Made by a program: the position numbers and the translations under genes. The notes under the pieces were generated by a model. That model saw only the letters and a program-made list of their open reading frames with translations. It did not search any database and was not told where the DNA came from. 64,000 nucleotides of DNA from an uncultured Chitinophagaceae bacterium (GTDB lineage Bacteria > Bacteroidota > Bacteroidia > Chitinophagales > Chitinophagaceae), in contig CALGAP010000015.1 in the NCBI GenBank assembly GCA_937958995.1, forward strand, positions 12,409 through 76,408, read 5' to 3'. Position 1 is the stretch's first letter, and each line of letters starts with the position of its first letter. Positions 8,173 to 17,443 of the stretch are shown piece by piece.

Positions 8173-8222
8173 TTGAGTGAGTCTTTTTTAAGATAAGTGA
8201 ACTCACCGAAACACTCACTCAA
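8173..8222. repeat. Inverted repeat between integrase and tRNA-Ser (possible recombinase or excisionase site)
   Basis: Perfect 10-nt arms TTGAGTGAGT (8173-8182) and ACTCACTCAA (8213-8222), with a further related AAGTGAACTCACC in the 30-nt spacer. It sits just upstream of the integrase start and next to the presumed attachment site. A role in integrase or excisionase binding or in integrase control is inferred from position; it might also be a terminator or operator. Confidence 0.5.
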
Positions 8223-8261
8223 ACAGAGGTAAAAAGTGCCATAAAGAGGGGTAATGCTATA

Positions 8262-8298
8262 AAAACAAAAAACCCGTAATCAATTGATACTACGGGCT
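8262..8298 (-). terminator. Rho-independent terminator of tRNA-Ser
   Basis: Stem CCCGTA (8273-8278) / TACGGG (8291-8296). Read on the minus strand it is followed by a T-rich tract at 8272-8262. It lies about 40 nt beyond the 3' end of tRNA-Ser, within the presumed island end. Confidence 0.7.
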
Positions 8299-8335
8299 TT
8301 CATTACAAAACGTTATCTATAATTATTAGTAGATG

Positions 8336-8420
8336 CGGAGAGAGAGGGATTCGAACCCCCGGAGGCTTTCACCTCAACGGTTTTCAAGACCGCCGCATTC
8401 GACCGCTCTGCCATCTCTCC
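8336..8420 (-). tRNA. tRNA-Ser (anticodon TGA)
   Basis: An 85-nt tRNA on the minus strand. The acceptor stem GGAGAGA (5' end at 8420) pairs with TCTCTCC and the discriminator G is at 8336. The D-arm GCAGAGCGGTCGAAT, the anticodon loop CTTGAAA within CGGTC/ACCG arms (TGA), a long class II variable arm (GAGGTGAAAGCCTC) and the T-arm GGGGGTTCGAATCCC are all visible. CCA is not encoded. Its 3' end is the likely integration target of the neighbouring element. Confidence 0.95.
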
Positions 8421-8424
8421 GGCG

Positions 8425-8432
8425 CAAAAATA
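8425..8432 (-). promoter_or_regulatory. -7 promoter box of tRNA-Ser
   Basis: TATTTTTG on the minus strand matches the Bacteroidota -7 consensus TAnnTTTG and ends 4 nt before the mature 5' end of tRNA-Ser. No good -33 TTTG is seen at the usual distance. Confidence 0.6.
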
Positions 8433-8541
8433 GGGTGAGCAGTTTATACTTGCAAAAACTTCTTTTTCTTCTTTTTGTATATCATAAATTCCATTCGGTA
8501 AACTGCTACTTGCCTTACCTTCGCTCCTAAATTGTACGGGG

Positions 8542-10377
8542 TTGAAACATTTACGGTCACTTAATCCGTTTTTCTATAAGTACCGGTATCGCTTGTCATT
8601 GGGAATACTCTTCATCATTATTTCCAACTATTTCGCTATACTCGCTCCCCAGGTCACCGGGTATGTGTTTAATGTGGTCACTCGCTATTATGGGGTGGTG
8701 AATGATAAACCGGCCAACTACGATATACTGGTAAAATGGTTCATCGATTTTGCAGAGAATTATAAGGGCATTTCGGTGATCGCGCTGTGCGGTATCACCA
8801 TACTGGTACTGGCGCTCATACGCGGCGTGTTTATGTTCCTGATGCGGCAAACCATTATCGTGATGAGCCGGCATATAGAGTTTGACCAGAAAAACCAGAT
8901 ATTTCGCCACTACCTCAAACTCGACTCCAATTTTTACAAAACACATAGCACCGGCGACCTCATGAACCGCATAGCCGAAGATGTAAGCCGCGTGCGCATG
9001 TTTACCGGTCCCGCAGTGATGTACTCCATCAATCTCGTCACCCTCATAGGACTCGCGGTTTTTTATATGGTGAAAAGAGATCCGCTGCTGACGCTATATG
9101 TACTTGCCCCGCTGCCCATACTGGCATTCACGATTTTTAAGGTAAATACCATTATCAACCGGCGTAGTGAAAAAATACAGGGACTGCTATCAGACCTGAC
9201 GACCAATGCGCAGGAGTCCTACTCAGGTATTCGCGTCATCAAATCATTTGTGCAGGAAAAGGCGATGTATGGTTTCTTTGAAAAAAACAGCGAGGAGTAT
9301 AAGAAAAATGCCATCGGGCTGGCCACTGTAGAGGCGATCTATTTTCCTTCTATGTCGCTGATCATTGGACTTAGCACCCTCCTTACCATCATGATCGGGG
9401 GTATTTATGCAGTGAAAGGCATACATGGTGATGTGAGCGTGATCGCGGAGTTTGTTATTTACATCAATATGCTGATGTTCCCGGTGAGTGCCATCGGGTG
9501 GACGGCCAGCATGATACAACGCGCCATTGCTTCGCAAAAAAGGATCAACGAGTTTTTGCATACCGAGCCCACCATCACCACTCCCAGGGAAGCAGAGAGC
9601 CCGGTATTGCAGGGAAATATCGCTTTTCATCATGTCGATTTCGTGTATCCCAATACCGGTATCAAAGCGCTGAAAGATTTTAACCTGCATATCAAAAAAG
9701 GGCAGAAGGTGGCTATTATCGGGCATACAGGCAGCGGTAAGACCACCGTCGCACACCTGCTGCTGCGCATGTACGATCCTACTAACGGACATATCACCAT
9801 AGACGGACTGGACATCAGGCGCATGGACCTGCAGTCGCTGCGAAGGCAAATCAGCTATGTGCCACAGGATGTGTTTTTGTTTAGCGATACCATTACCAAC
9901 AACATATTATTCGGGGCCAAAAATGGTTCGATGGAGCAGGTGCAACAGGCGGCCCGACAGGCCAGCGTGGATAAGGAAATCATGGGTTTTCACCAGCAAT
10001 ACGATACGTTGATCGGGGAGCGGGGCGTGACCCTGAGTGGCGGTCAGAAACAACGCATTTCCATCGCCCGCGCCCTGGTGAAAGATCCGCAGATAGTGGT
10101 GTTCGACGATTGCCTCAGCGCCGTAGATGCCCGCACCGAAAAGGAGATTCTGGGCAATCTCTACCGGTTTCTGCAACACAAGACAGCCATCATTATCACT
10201 CACCGTATTTTTACCCTCTTCGATTTCGACAATATCGTCGTGCTGGAAGATGGCAGGATAGTCGAAATGGGCACACATAAAGATTTGTTGTCACGTAACG
10301 GCTATTATTCGTATTTATACGAACAGCAACAACAGCAGGAGAACCAGGAATCGGCGGAAGATGAGGATAAACCGTAG
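8542..10377 (+). CDS. ABC exporter, fused permease and ATPase (MsbA-like)
   Basis: A 611-residue half-transporter. An N-terminal six-helix transmembrane domain (about 15-320) carries the NRIAEDVSRVR coupling region. The nucleotide-binding domain (about 345-590) has Walker A GHTGSGKT (394-401), Q-loop YVPQDVFLFSD, signature LSGGQKQRISIARAL, Walker B VVFDDCLSAVD and switch His in ITHRIF. The Walker B base is Asp where Glu is usual (FDD), as in some heterodimeric exporters. It probably works as a dimer exporting lipid, peptide or drug. It uses a TTG start, since no ATG precedes the conserved KHLRSLNPFFYKYR start. It is monocistronic. Confidence 0.9.
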   Translation: MKHLRSLNPFFYKYRYRLSLGILFIIISNYFAILAPQVTGYVFNVVTRYYGVVNDKPANYDILVKWFIDFAENYKGISVIALCGITILVLALIRGVFMFLMRQTIIVMSRHIEFDQKNQIFRHYLKLDSNFYKTHSTGDLMNRIAEDVSRVRMFTGPAVMYSINLVTLIGLAVFYMVKRDPLLTLYVLAPLPILAFTIFKVNTIINRRSEKIQGLLSDLTTNAQESYSGIRVIKSFVQEKAMYGFFEKNSEEYKKNAIGLATVEAIYFPSMSLIIGLSTLLTIMIGGIYAVKGIHGDVSVIAEFVIYINMLMFPVSAIGWTASMIQRAIASQKRINEFLHTEPTITTPREAESPVLQGNIAFHHVDFVYPNTGIKALKDFNLHIKKGQKVAIIGHTGSGKTTVAHLLLRMYDPTNGHITIDGLDIRRMDLQSLRRQISYVPQDVFLFSDTITNNILFGAKNGSMEQVQQAARQASVDKEIMGFHQQYDTLIGERGVTLSGGQKQRISIARALVKDPQIVVFDDCLSAVDARTEKEILGNLYRFLQHKTAIIITHRIFTLFDFDNIVVLEDGRIVEMGTHKDLLSRNGYYSYLYEQQQQQENQESAEDEDKP

Positions 10378-10422
10378 GAGGGACAATTATTTTTGAATAA
10401 ACCCCAAAAATAGTAATGAAAT

Positions 10423-10452
10423 TTTGCTGATTCTAAAACAATATTATATTTG
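10423..10452 (+). promoter_or_regulatory. Bacteroidota-type promoter of the DUF3276 gene
   Basis: -33 TTTG at 10423-10426, 18-nt spacer, -7 box TATATTTG at 10445-10452. Both match the Bacteroidota consensus. The start codon follows about 50 nt downstream. Confidence 0.75.
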
Positions 10453-10502
10453 TAACTGCTTTTTTTGACAAATATTGACAATTGTTAACTGCAAAAAACT
10501 AA

Positions 10503-10934
10503 ATGACTGTGGCGTACGAAAACAACGACAAAAGAATGGAAAGCGTTTATAGCAAACGCATCAGAGCGGGGAAGAGAAGAACGTATTTCTTCGATGTGCG
10601 CGCTACCCGGGGTAATGATTACTACATCACTATTACGGAAAGTCGCAAGAAGTTTAACGAGAACGGTTACGACAGGCATAAAATCTTTTTGTACAAAGAA
10701 GATTTTAATAAGTTCCTGAAGGCTTTGACCGAAGCGGTAGATTATGTGAAGACTGAATTGATGCCCAACTTCGATTTCGATGCCTACAACCATGACCAGC
10801 CTGAGACTGCCGATGTGGAAGATGTAGATGTGGATATGACGAATGATTCTCCTGCCCTGGCCATCAACGCCAGCAGTAGCAGCAACGGAGCTGCCAGTTC
10901 AGCTGATGCTAATGAAGAAGTAGATAAGTGGTAA
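10503..10934 (+). CDS. PUR-family (DUF3276) nucleic-acid-binding protein
   Basis: A 143-residue protein. Residues 10-95 match the Bacteroidota DUF3276 / PUR-alpha-like fold (YSKRIRAGKRRTYFFDVRATRG, DYYITITESRKKF, RHKIFLYKEDF; the pieces are read in order). The family binds single-stranded DNA or RNA. The C-terminal 40 residues are acidic and Ser/Ala-rich and look disordered. It has its own promoter and a strong terminator, so it is monocistronic and probably well expressed. The cellular role in Bacteroidota is not well defined. Confidence 0.88.
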   Translation: MTVAYENNDKRMESVYSKRIRAGKRRTYFFDVRATRGNDYYITITESRKKFNENGYDRHKIFLYKEDFNKFLKALTEAVDYVKTELMPNFDFDAYNHDQPETADVEDVDVDMTNDSPALAINASSSSNGAASSADANEEVDKW

Positions 10935-10960
10935 TCTCACTATACATCATTAAAAAAATA

Positions 10961-10985
10961 AACCCCGGAATTACCGGGGTTTTTT
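10961..10985. terminator. Bidirectional terminator between convergent genes
   Basis: Stem AACCCCGG (10961-10968) / CCGGGGTT (10974-10981) with a 5-nt loop, T-run to the right and A-run to the left. It serves the DUF3276 gene and the convergent metalloprotease gene. Confidence 0.88.
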
Positions 10986-10989
10986 ATTG

Positions 10990-13900
10990 CTATTCTTTGA
11001 TGAATCGCTTCGTCTCAGTCTTCTCACTATCGGTGATCTGCAAGGCATAAATGCCCTTCGCTAACGCTGCCACCTGCAGACTGCGGATATTTCTTCCCGC
11101 CTGCGCATTAAACTGCGTGCGTTGCACCACCGCGCCTTTGCCGTCGATGATCGCTACATTCACCGTGCCCGCCTTGTCAGTAATATACTCCAGCGTGAGC
11201 GTAGCTTTTGCCGGGTTGGGATAAACCGCCGTGAGCGTAACCGGTAGTGTTATATCGATCACCGCAATATTGCTGTAGCTGGCGTCGCCATCCAGGTCAA
11301 CCTGCTTCACACGGTAGTAATTTTTGCCGTTCAGCGGAGCCTGGTCAATGGCCGTGTAGTTCACAGTATTGTTGCTGCTGCCCTTTGCCGGCACAGTAGC
11401 CACCAGTGTTTCAAAATGAACACCATCCGACGAGCGCCAGATTTCGAAGTGTTTGGTGTCTTGTTCCCAAACGGTGCCCCATTTCAGTTGCACGGTATTG
11501 TTCACCTGCGAAGCCTTCAGCGGCAGCATCCCGGCGGGCAATGCGCCGGTGATGATCACTGGCACTGCGTTTAAACTCAATTGACTGCACACCGTTCCGG
11601 GTTGGAACATTGCGGCATTCTGCAGGTCACTGAACGGTCCGCCCACAAAGGCATTGAGCGTGGCAGGATCAATCGAATTGCTGTACGATAATCCCCAAAT
11701 GGTATAATCGCCCGCGGGGAAGTTGGCCGGGTTGCTGAGGTTGGCATCGGGATCGATGGCAACGATTTTGCCGGTGAAATCGCTAACGATGACATAGGTA
11801 TAGCTATAACCTGCCGGACTAATGGGCGCGGTAAATATGCCGCCGCCAGGAGGCGGTGTTACATTTACACTGTAATTGAAGGGTAATGCGGGCTGCGTAT
11901 TGCTGAAGGTGCCTACGGCCATAATATAATAAACTCCTTTTATCAGCTGTACTTCCAGGGGGTTTGTCAGGCTCACTGACCCTGCTACGCTGTTGTAAGT
12001 AGCATTGCTGGCTACCAGGTTCTGGCAGGGCGTGCCGGGCGCAAAATCGTCCAGGTAAATATTATACACCCAAGCGCCACCCACTCCGCGTGAGAAACTG
12101 TAGATGCCTGTCTCACTTACGGTAAACCTGTACACATCGTAACGGAAATCGTTGCTGAATTCAATACAGCTTGCCGGCGTATTATAGTGTGTAGCCAGGT
12201 AAGAATGCGGATCTGTTGACTGGAGTGTGCCTGAAATGTTCACGGGTACGCCAAAGCCCGGTGATAAATTCAAATCAAGCGCTGCACTACCGGCAGGTGC
12301 TGTTACAGTTTGTGAAGGGCTGATAGTAACACCATTTGCCTCGCACACAGAATTGATAGTGATGAAGCCTGCATTGATGTTGAAGAATATATTGTCGGAA
12401 GCCTGCACTCTCACACGGCCAACGGTAGTTGGCAGGTTCGGAACAGTAATGTCGTGCGAACCATCGTTGGGAACATGGCTGGCTAACACATAAGGATAGG
12501 TAAAACCACCGTCGGTGGAGAATAAGATATCAACGTTCGCGCAATTCACCGGTGCGGCTGTAGTATTAGCCACGTTCCAGGTAATGGTGGCGGTGCTGGT
12601 GCCATCGGCAGTCCAGGTTTCATTGGTGGCTTGCGAAGTTACCACAAAAGGACCCGCACCTGCATGGGTGGTAACGGTAACCCATACCGAGTCGGTAAGG
12701 CCGCCGGTTGCCACATTATCACGAACGGTGCACAGGAAATCCATGCTGCGGGATACTGTTGGCAGCACTTCGTAAGGACTGCTTGTGCCATTAACCAGGT
12801 CGGCCAGCCGCGGGAAGGTGCGTGTGGCATTAACAGAGGGTGGCATCGACCTGAAATTAGGTCCCGTGGTAGCCGTGGGCGATGGCGGACCCGAGGTGGC
12901 CGCGCCGGGATTTACCTGCTCCCAGCTATACGTAAGCGTATTGCCTTCCGCGTCAAGAGCCCCGGCCGCCAGGAAAAACGGCGTTGAAGCCGGAATGGTA
13001 AAGGTTGATTCGTTGGGAGGTGAAACAAACACCGGTTTGGTATTGCCGCTGGAAGACAGTGCCGCGCAAGGTGTGCTGTTCACCGCAAAATAAAGCATCT
13101 GGTAAATACTCACACCGTGGAAATAAGCATCTGATTGCGCCTGGTAGAAATTGGGGCTGCATACGCCGGCATAAGCCATGATGGTGGAACCGCCTCCTGG
13201 CTCCACCGCCGATGTCGGCGTTACATTGGAGCCGCAGACGCCGTTGTTGGCGACAAACGTGTGCGTGGCGCCAAACTGGTGTGCGATTTCATGGGCAACG
13301 GTCACATCAAAAATAGGTCCCTGCGGGCCGGGCAAAGGATTAGCGCCAGTACCGAAGTCAGAACCCGCAGCAGCACGGCCCTTGACGGTGCCGGAACAAA
13401 CCGATTGCAACTGAGCAATGCCACCATTCCAGCCGTAATGAAATACGATTCCCAGATCAAAATTGGCGGTACCGATAGTTGACGTCAGAGTGCTGTGGTT
13501 AACGTTCAGGTCGGCCCCGCTGGCAGCCAGTCCTGGTGTATAAGGGTCGGCAGTAGAATCGGGAAAAATGACGTTGTAATCAATTACGAGCGTGAACCTG
13601 ATAGAAAGCTCGCGTTCGTAAATGGCATTGATATTATTTACGGTAGTGGTGATATAGTCCACGGCATCATCCTGGCTGCCTGCCCAGTCCACATACTCAC
13701 CGGTGGCGGCCACCGCTAAACGGTAGGTCCTGAACTGTCCATCCCCGAAATCAACCTTGGCATTTCTGAAATTGCCTAATGATTCTACCTGTTCCAATAC
13801 ATTACACACCATAGGGCTCAGCGAACGCGCATCTCTGATATAATAAACCATATGCACCCCCGGGAATTCCTTACCAACCGGCGAGATATATACGCCGCCA

Positions 13901-14346
13901 TTATCGGTAAACAGTATGCCCGTAATACCAGCTGACGTAATGGTCATGCGCCCATACGATGATTTGTTCTGGTCTATTAGCTGGTAAGTCTTCAGGTTGG
14001 ATCGTTTTCTTTGTATTTCTCTCGATACAATGGGCGATTCATATATGGAACTTCCTATAAATCCTCCTTCGGGTAAAGGCATGCTGAAAGGCACCGCGCT
14101 CGCAGCTACTGCCTGCCGGTTGGAAGCAGTCTCCAGCGGCGCCTGGTCTTGCAATTGCCGGGCGAGCGATGTATTCAGCTGAACAAGCCTGTAAGTGGAA
14201 GGTAATGCCTGGACGCTGCGGCCAGACAGGTTCTGCCGTATAGCAGGGTTGTTGGCATCTGTCCAAAGCTGGTTTTGTGCAGAGAGAGTTGAGAAAATGA
14301 ATACGAACAGGAATAGGGGGACTAAATAGCGTATGGTTTGGTTCAT
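10990..14346 (-). CDS. Secreted reprolysin-like zinc metalloprotease, T9SS type A cargo
   Basis: An 1118-residue exported protein. It has a signal peptide (1-23, ending LSAQ), a propeptide-like region (about 25-190) and a reprolysin/M12B-type catalytic domain with VAHEIAHQFGATH: zinc-binding His at 352, 356 and 362 and catalytic Glu 353. Ig-like and pre-peptidase-C-like beta domains follow, then a C-terminal T9SS type A sorting domain (about 1040-1118, including VYPNPAKATLTLEY and GIYALQI). It should cross the outer membrane by the type IX system and act extracellularly. It is a single gene, convergent with the DUF3276 gene. Confidence 0.92.
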   Translation of the reverse strand: MNQTIRYLVPLFLFVFIFSTLSAQNQLWTDANNPAIRQNLSGRSVQALPSTYRLVQLNTSLARQLQDQAPLETASNRQAVAASAVPFSMPLPEGGFIGSSIYESPIVSREIQRKRSNLKTYQLIDQNKSSYGRMTITSAGITGILFTDNGGVYISPVGKEFPGVHMVYYIRDARSLSPMVCNVLEQVESLGNFRNAKVDFGDGQFRTYRLAVAATGEYVDWAGSQDDAVDYITTTVNNINAIYERELSIRFTLVIDYNVIFPDSTADPYTPGLAASGADLNVNHSTLTSTIGTANFDLGIVFHYGWNGGIAQLQSVCSGTVKGRAAAGSDFGTGANPLPGPQGPIFDVTVAHEIAHQFGATHTFVANNGVCGSNVTPTSAVEPGGGSTIMAYAGVCSPNFYQAQSDAYFHGVSIYQMLYFAVNSTPCAALSSSGNTKPVFVSPPNESTFTIPASTPFFLAAGALDAEGNTLTYSWEQVNPGAATSGPPSPTATTGPNFRSMPPSVNATRTFPRLADLVNGTSSPYEVLPTVSRSMDFLCTVRDNVATGGLTDSVWVTVTTHAGAGPFVVTSQATNETWTADGTSTATITWNVANTTAAPVNCANVDILFSTDGGFTYPYVLASHVPNDGSHDITVPNLPTTVGRVRVQASDNIFFNINAGFITINSVCEANGVTISPSQTVTAPAGSAALDLNLSPGFGVPVNISGTLQSTDPHSYLATHYNTPASCIEFSNDFRYDVYRFTVSETGIYSFSRGVGGAWVYNIYLDDFAPGTPCQNLVASNATYNSVAGSVSLTNPLEVQLIKGVYYIMAVGTFSNTQPALPFNYSVNVTPPPGGGIFTAPISPAGYSYTYVIVSDFTGKIVAIDPDANLSNPANFPAGDYTIWGLSYSNSIDPATLNAFVGGPFSDLQNAAMFQPGTVCSQLSLNAVPVIITGALPAGMLPLKASQVNNTVQLKWGTVWEQDTKHFEIWRSSDGVHFETLVATVPAKGSSNNTVNYTAIDQAPLNGKNYYRVKQVDLDGDASYSNIAVIDITLPVTLTAVYPNPAKATLTLEYITDKAGTVNVAIIDGKGAVVQRTQFNAQAGRNIRSLQVAALAKGIYALQITDSEKTETKRFIKE

Positions 14347-14604
14347 AAGAAATGGATGATTAAGGGTTTGAAATCTCCCTTCAATATACAGAATTAAATT
14401 TTCGTAGAACGGAAAAATTCCCTTCTAAGTATTTTAAAATCCAACCCTTTATAAAAAAAACCACTATTTTTTACCCTGCGGATCACGAGGTAAGATCAAC
14501 TGCCGCCGGCTGCAATGCCTATCAATAGGCAAGCCGGGAAAAGTAATTGTTTCATACCGATCGGTTTTGAATTGCCGGATGTAGGATGCGCGGCAATTAC
14601 ACAA

Positions 14605-16257
14605 TTACTTCCTCATTTTTTTAAACATATTGATCAACGCGTTGGTGCTGCTGTCGTGCGAACTGATATTCTTATCATGTTCCAGCTCGGGTAAAATCTT
14701 ATTGGCCAGTTGCTTACCCAGTTCCACACCCCACTGATCGAAGCTGAAGATATTCCAGATAACACCTTGCACAAATATTTTATGCTCATATAGGGCGATC
14801 AGCTGACCGAGTGTGTGAGGAGTAATTTTCTTTACCAGGAATGAATTAGTAGGCCTGTTGCCGGGGAATATTTTGAAGGGTAGCAGTTGCTTGATTTCAT
14901 CATTTGTTTTTCCTGCCTGTTCTAATTCTTTCTTCACTTCCTCTGCTGTCTTACCATTCATCAGCGCTTCGGTTTGTGCAAAGAAGTTTGATAACAAAAT
15001 GGCATGATGATCGCCGATAGGGTTATGACTGATGGCGGGCGCAATAAAATCGCAGGGTATCAGTAAAGTGCCCTGGTGTATCAGTTGGTAAAAGGCGTGC
15101 TGGCCATTGGTGCCGGGTTCGCCCCATATCACAGGACCGGTGTTCCATTTTACGGGCTTGCCCTTACGGTCGGTGCTCTTGCCATTACTTTCCATGTTGC
15201 CTTGCTGAAAGTAAGCGGCAAAGCGATGCATGTATTGATCGTAGGGGAGAATGGCTTCGGTTTGCGCACCAAAGAAATTGGTGTACCAGATGCCGATCAG
15301 CGCCATAATCACCGGTATGTTTTTATCAAACGAAGTATTGCGAAAATGAGTATCGACCGTATAGGCGCCTTTCAACAGGTTTTCAAAATTGTCGTAGCCG
15401 ATAAACAGCGCAATGGATAAGCCAATAGCGCTCCACAGCGAATAGCGGCCGCCCACCCAATCCCAGAACACAAACATGTTCGATTTGTCGATTCCAAATT
15501 TCACCACTTCTTTTTCATTGGTGCTGAGCGCCACGAAATGTTTGGCTACATGTGCTTCGTCTTTGGCATGCTCCAGGAACCAACGGCGAGCAGTATGCGC
15601 GTTGGTCATGGTTTCCTGGGTGGTAAAGGTTTTTGATGCCACCAGGAAAAGCGTTTCGTCGGGCTGTACCATTTTCAGAATGGAACTGATATGCGTGGCA
15701 TCGATGTTCGATACAAAATAAGCATGCATGCCTTCCACCTGGTAAGGTTTCAGCGCTTCAGTCACCATCTGCGGTCCCAGGTCGCTGCCGCCAATGCCTA
15801 TGTTGACGATATACTTTATTTTTTTACCAGTATAACCTCTCCATTCACCATTGTGAATGCGACGGCAAAAATCTTTCATCTGGTTCAGCACACCAAACAC
15901 CTGCGGCATCACGTCCTGTCCGTCGCTGTACACGGGTCTGCCGCTAAAATTGCGCAATGCGGTATGCAGCACCGATCGGTTCTCGGTCTGGTTGATCTTA
16001 TCGCCGCTAAACATAGCTTCGATGGCGCGTTCGAGCTCGCACTCTTCTGCCAGTTGCAGCAGCAAATGCATGGTTTTATCGGTGATGCGGTTTTTCGAAT
16101 AATCGAAATATATATCGCCGAAGCTAATTGAATATTTTTCAGCGCGCTGCGGATCTTTTTCAAACAAATCGCGCATATGCACGCGTTCCATTTTTTTGTA
16201 GTGCTTAGCCAGCCTTTTCCAAGCTTTCGTTGCCGTAGGTTTTACTGTCGGGAGCAT
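14605..16257 (-). CDS. pgi: Glucose-6-phosphate isomerase
   Basis: A 550-residue full-length Pgi that interconverts glucose-6-phosphate and fructose-6-phosphate in the cytosol. Family motifs: NIGIGGSDLGPQMVTEAL, SKTFTTQETMTNA, WDWVGGRYSLWSAIG, MESNGKS, the GEPGTNGQHAFYQLIHQGT segment with the catalytic Glu and His, and the C-terminal WGVELGKQLA. Its start is 2 nt from the stop of the upstream threonine aldolase gene, so the two form an operon transcribed right to left. Confidence 0.97.
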   Translation of the reverse strand: MLPTVKPTATKAWKRLAKHYKKMERVHMRDLFEKDPQRAEKYSISFGDIYFDYSKNRITDKTMHLLLQLAEECELERAIEAMFSGDKINQTENRSVLHTALRNFSGRPVYSDGQDVMPQVFGVLNQMKDFCRRIHNGEWRGYTGKKIKYIVNIGIGGSDLGPQMVTEALKPYQVEGMHAYFVSNIDATHISSILKMVQPDETLFLVASKTFTTQETMTNAHTARRWFLEHAKDEAHVAKHFVALSTNEKEVVKFGIDKSNMFVFWDWVGGRYSLWSAIGLSIALFIGYDNFENLLKGAYTVDTHFRNTSFDKNIPVIMALIGIWYTNFFGAQTEAILPYDQYMHRFAAYFQQGNMESNGKSTDRKGKPVKWNTGPVIWGEPGTNGQHAFYQLIHQGTLLIPCDFIAPAISHNPIGDHHAILLSNFFAQTEALMNGKTAEEVKKELEQAGKTNDEIKQLLPFKIFPGNRPTNSFLVKKITPHTLGQLIALYEHKIFVQGVIWNIFSFDQWGVELGKQLANKILPELEHDKNISSHDSSTNALINMFKKMRK

Positions 16258-16259
16258 TG

Positions 16260-17276
16260 CTAAAGAGAATTTATTACTTCAATTGTTTTTTGTACCATCG
16301 CTTGGCTTATATCCAAATGCGTTACCATCCTGATCTGTGTAGATGAGATGGGAATAGTAAGAACATTTTGTTCTTTCATTTTGTTCACAATTTCCTGTGG
16401 CTGGTAAGGCGGCTTTATTTCAAAGATGAGGATATTGGTTTCAACGGGTAAGATGTTTCCGGTAAATTCTTTTTTGCTCAACGCTTCGGCAATTTGTTTT
16501 GCATGACGATGATCTTCTTCCAGTCTGTCCACATGATTTTGCAAAGCATATATGCCGCAGGCTGCCATATAACCTGCCTGGCGCATACCTCCTCCAAAAA
16601 CTTTGCGCACGCGACGCGCTTTCTTAATAAAATCTCTTTTACCGATGAGTATGCTGCCGATGGGGCAACCCAATCCTTTATTGAGGCAAACAGAAATACT
16701 ATGAAAAACTTCGCCGTATTGCCTGGGTGTTTCTTTGCGCGCCACCAATGCATTGAACAGCCTGGCCCCATCCAGATGCAATTGCAGGTTATGACGATTG
16801 CAGAGTTCGCGGATGGCTTGTAATTCGTTGAGATCGTAGCAAGCGCCCCCACCGCGGTTGCTGGTGTTTTCGATACAAACCAACGAAGTCCTCGCCTTGT
16901 GAACATCGTCGGGATTGATGGCGGCAGCTACCTGTTCAACAGTAATTCTTCCATTATTACCCTCCAGCAGTCTTACCTGCGCGCCGGAATTGGCCGCAAT
17001 GCCGCCGCCTTCATATTGATACACGTGCGCAGTCTTATCACATATTACTTCATCACCGGGTTGTGTATGTACTTTAATGGCCACCTGGTTGCTCATAGTG
17101 CCGGTAGCGCAAAACAAAGCCGCTTCCATGCCAAACAAATCAGCGGCCATAGCTTCCAGTTGATTTACCGAAGGGTCTTCGCCAAAAACATCATCACCCA
17201 CCGGCGCCTTCATCATAGCTTCGAGCATGCCCGCGGTAGGTTTGGTAACAGTATCCGATCGCAAGTCGATGATCAT
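16260..17276 (-). CDS. ltaE: Low-specificity L-threonine aldolase (PLP-dependent)
   Basis: A 338-residue fold-type I PLP enzyme that cleaves threonine or allo-threonine to glycine and acetaldehyde. It begins IDLRSDTVTKPT and has GDDVFGEDPSVNQLE, the LHLDGARLFNA box and SVCLNKGLGCPIGS with the PLP-binding Lys 200. Length and motif order are normal. It is the first gene of a two-gene operon with pgi. No specific regulatory site is seen in the 120 nt upstream. Confidence 0.93.
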   Translation of the reverse strand: MIIDLRSDTVTKPTAGMLEAMMKAPVGDDVFGEDPSVNQLEAMAADLFGMEAALFCATGTMSNQVAIKVHTQPGDEVICDKTAHVYQYEGGGIAANSGAQVRLLEGNNGRITVEQVAAAINPDDVHKARTSLVCIENTSNRGGGACYDLNELQAIRELCNRHNLQLHLDGARLFNALVARKETPRQYGEVFHSISVCLNKGLGCPIGSILIGKRDFIKKARRVRKVFGGGMRQAGYMAACGIYALQNHVDRLEEDHRHAKQIAEALSKKEFTGNILPVETNILIFEIKPPYQPQEIVNKMKEQNVLTIPISSTQIRMVTHLDISQAMVQKTIEVINSL

Positions 17277-17393
17277 AGTCCGAATAATGAGATGGCGAAT
17301 TTACTTGTATCCGGCCACACTTCAAGAGGCTGTCGCTGAATATTAGTACTGCCAGTTGGAATAAAACCTTAGTGAATCAAATGAGGCATCAAC

Positions 17394-17423
17394 AAAAAAG
17401 CCTGTCGTATGTTCGACAGGCTT
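17394..17423 (-). terminator. Rho-independent terminator
   Basis: Stem AAGCCTGTCG (17398-17407) / CGACAGGCTT (17414-17423) with a 6-nt loop. On the minus strand it runs into six Ts. It closes the transcript of the DUF3500 gene and the small downstream ORF. Confidence 0.85.
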
Positions 17424-17443
17424 CTATATTTTTCTGGCAGAGC

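Noticed and set aside
8333..8530. 65-aa plus-strand ORF (MRRERDSNPRRLSPQ...)
   Set aside because: It is the antisense translation of the tRNA-Ser gene; RDSNPR-type peptides are a known artefact of tRNA genes.
8542..8544. Looking for an ATG start for the ABC exporter
   Set aside because: No in-frame ATG lies near the conserved N-terminus, and the TTG at 8542 gives the expected start, so it was accepted.
9244..9849. 201-aa minus-strand ORF inside the ABC exporter gene
   Set aside because: Shadow of a gene whose motifs are all intact on the plus strand.
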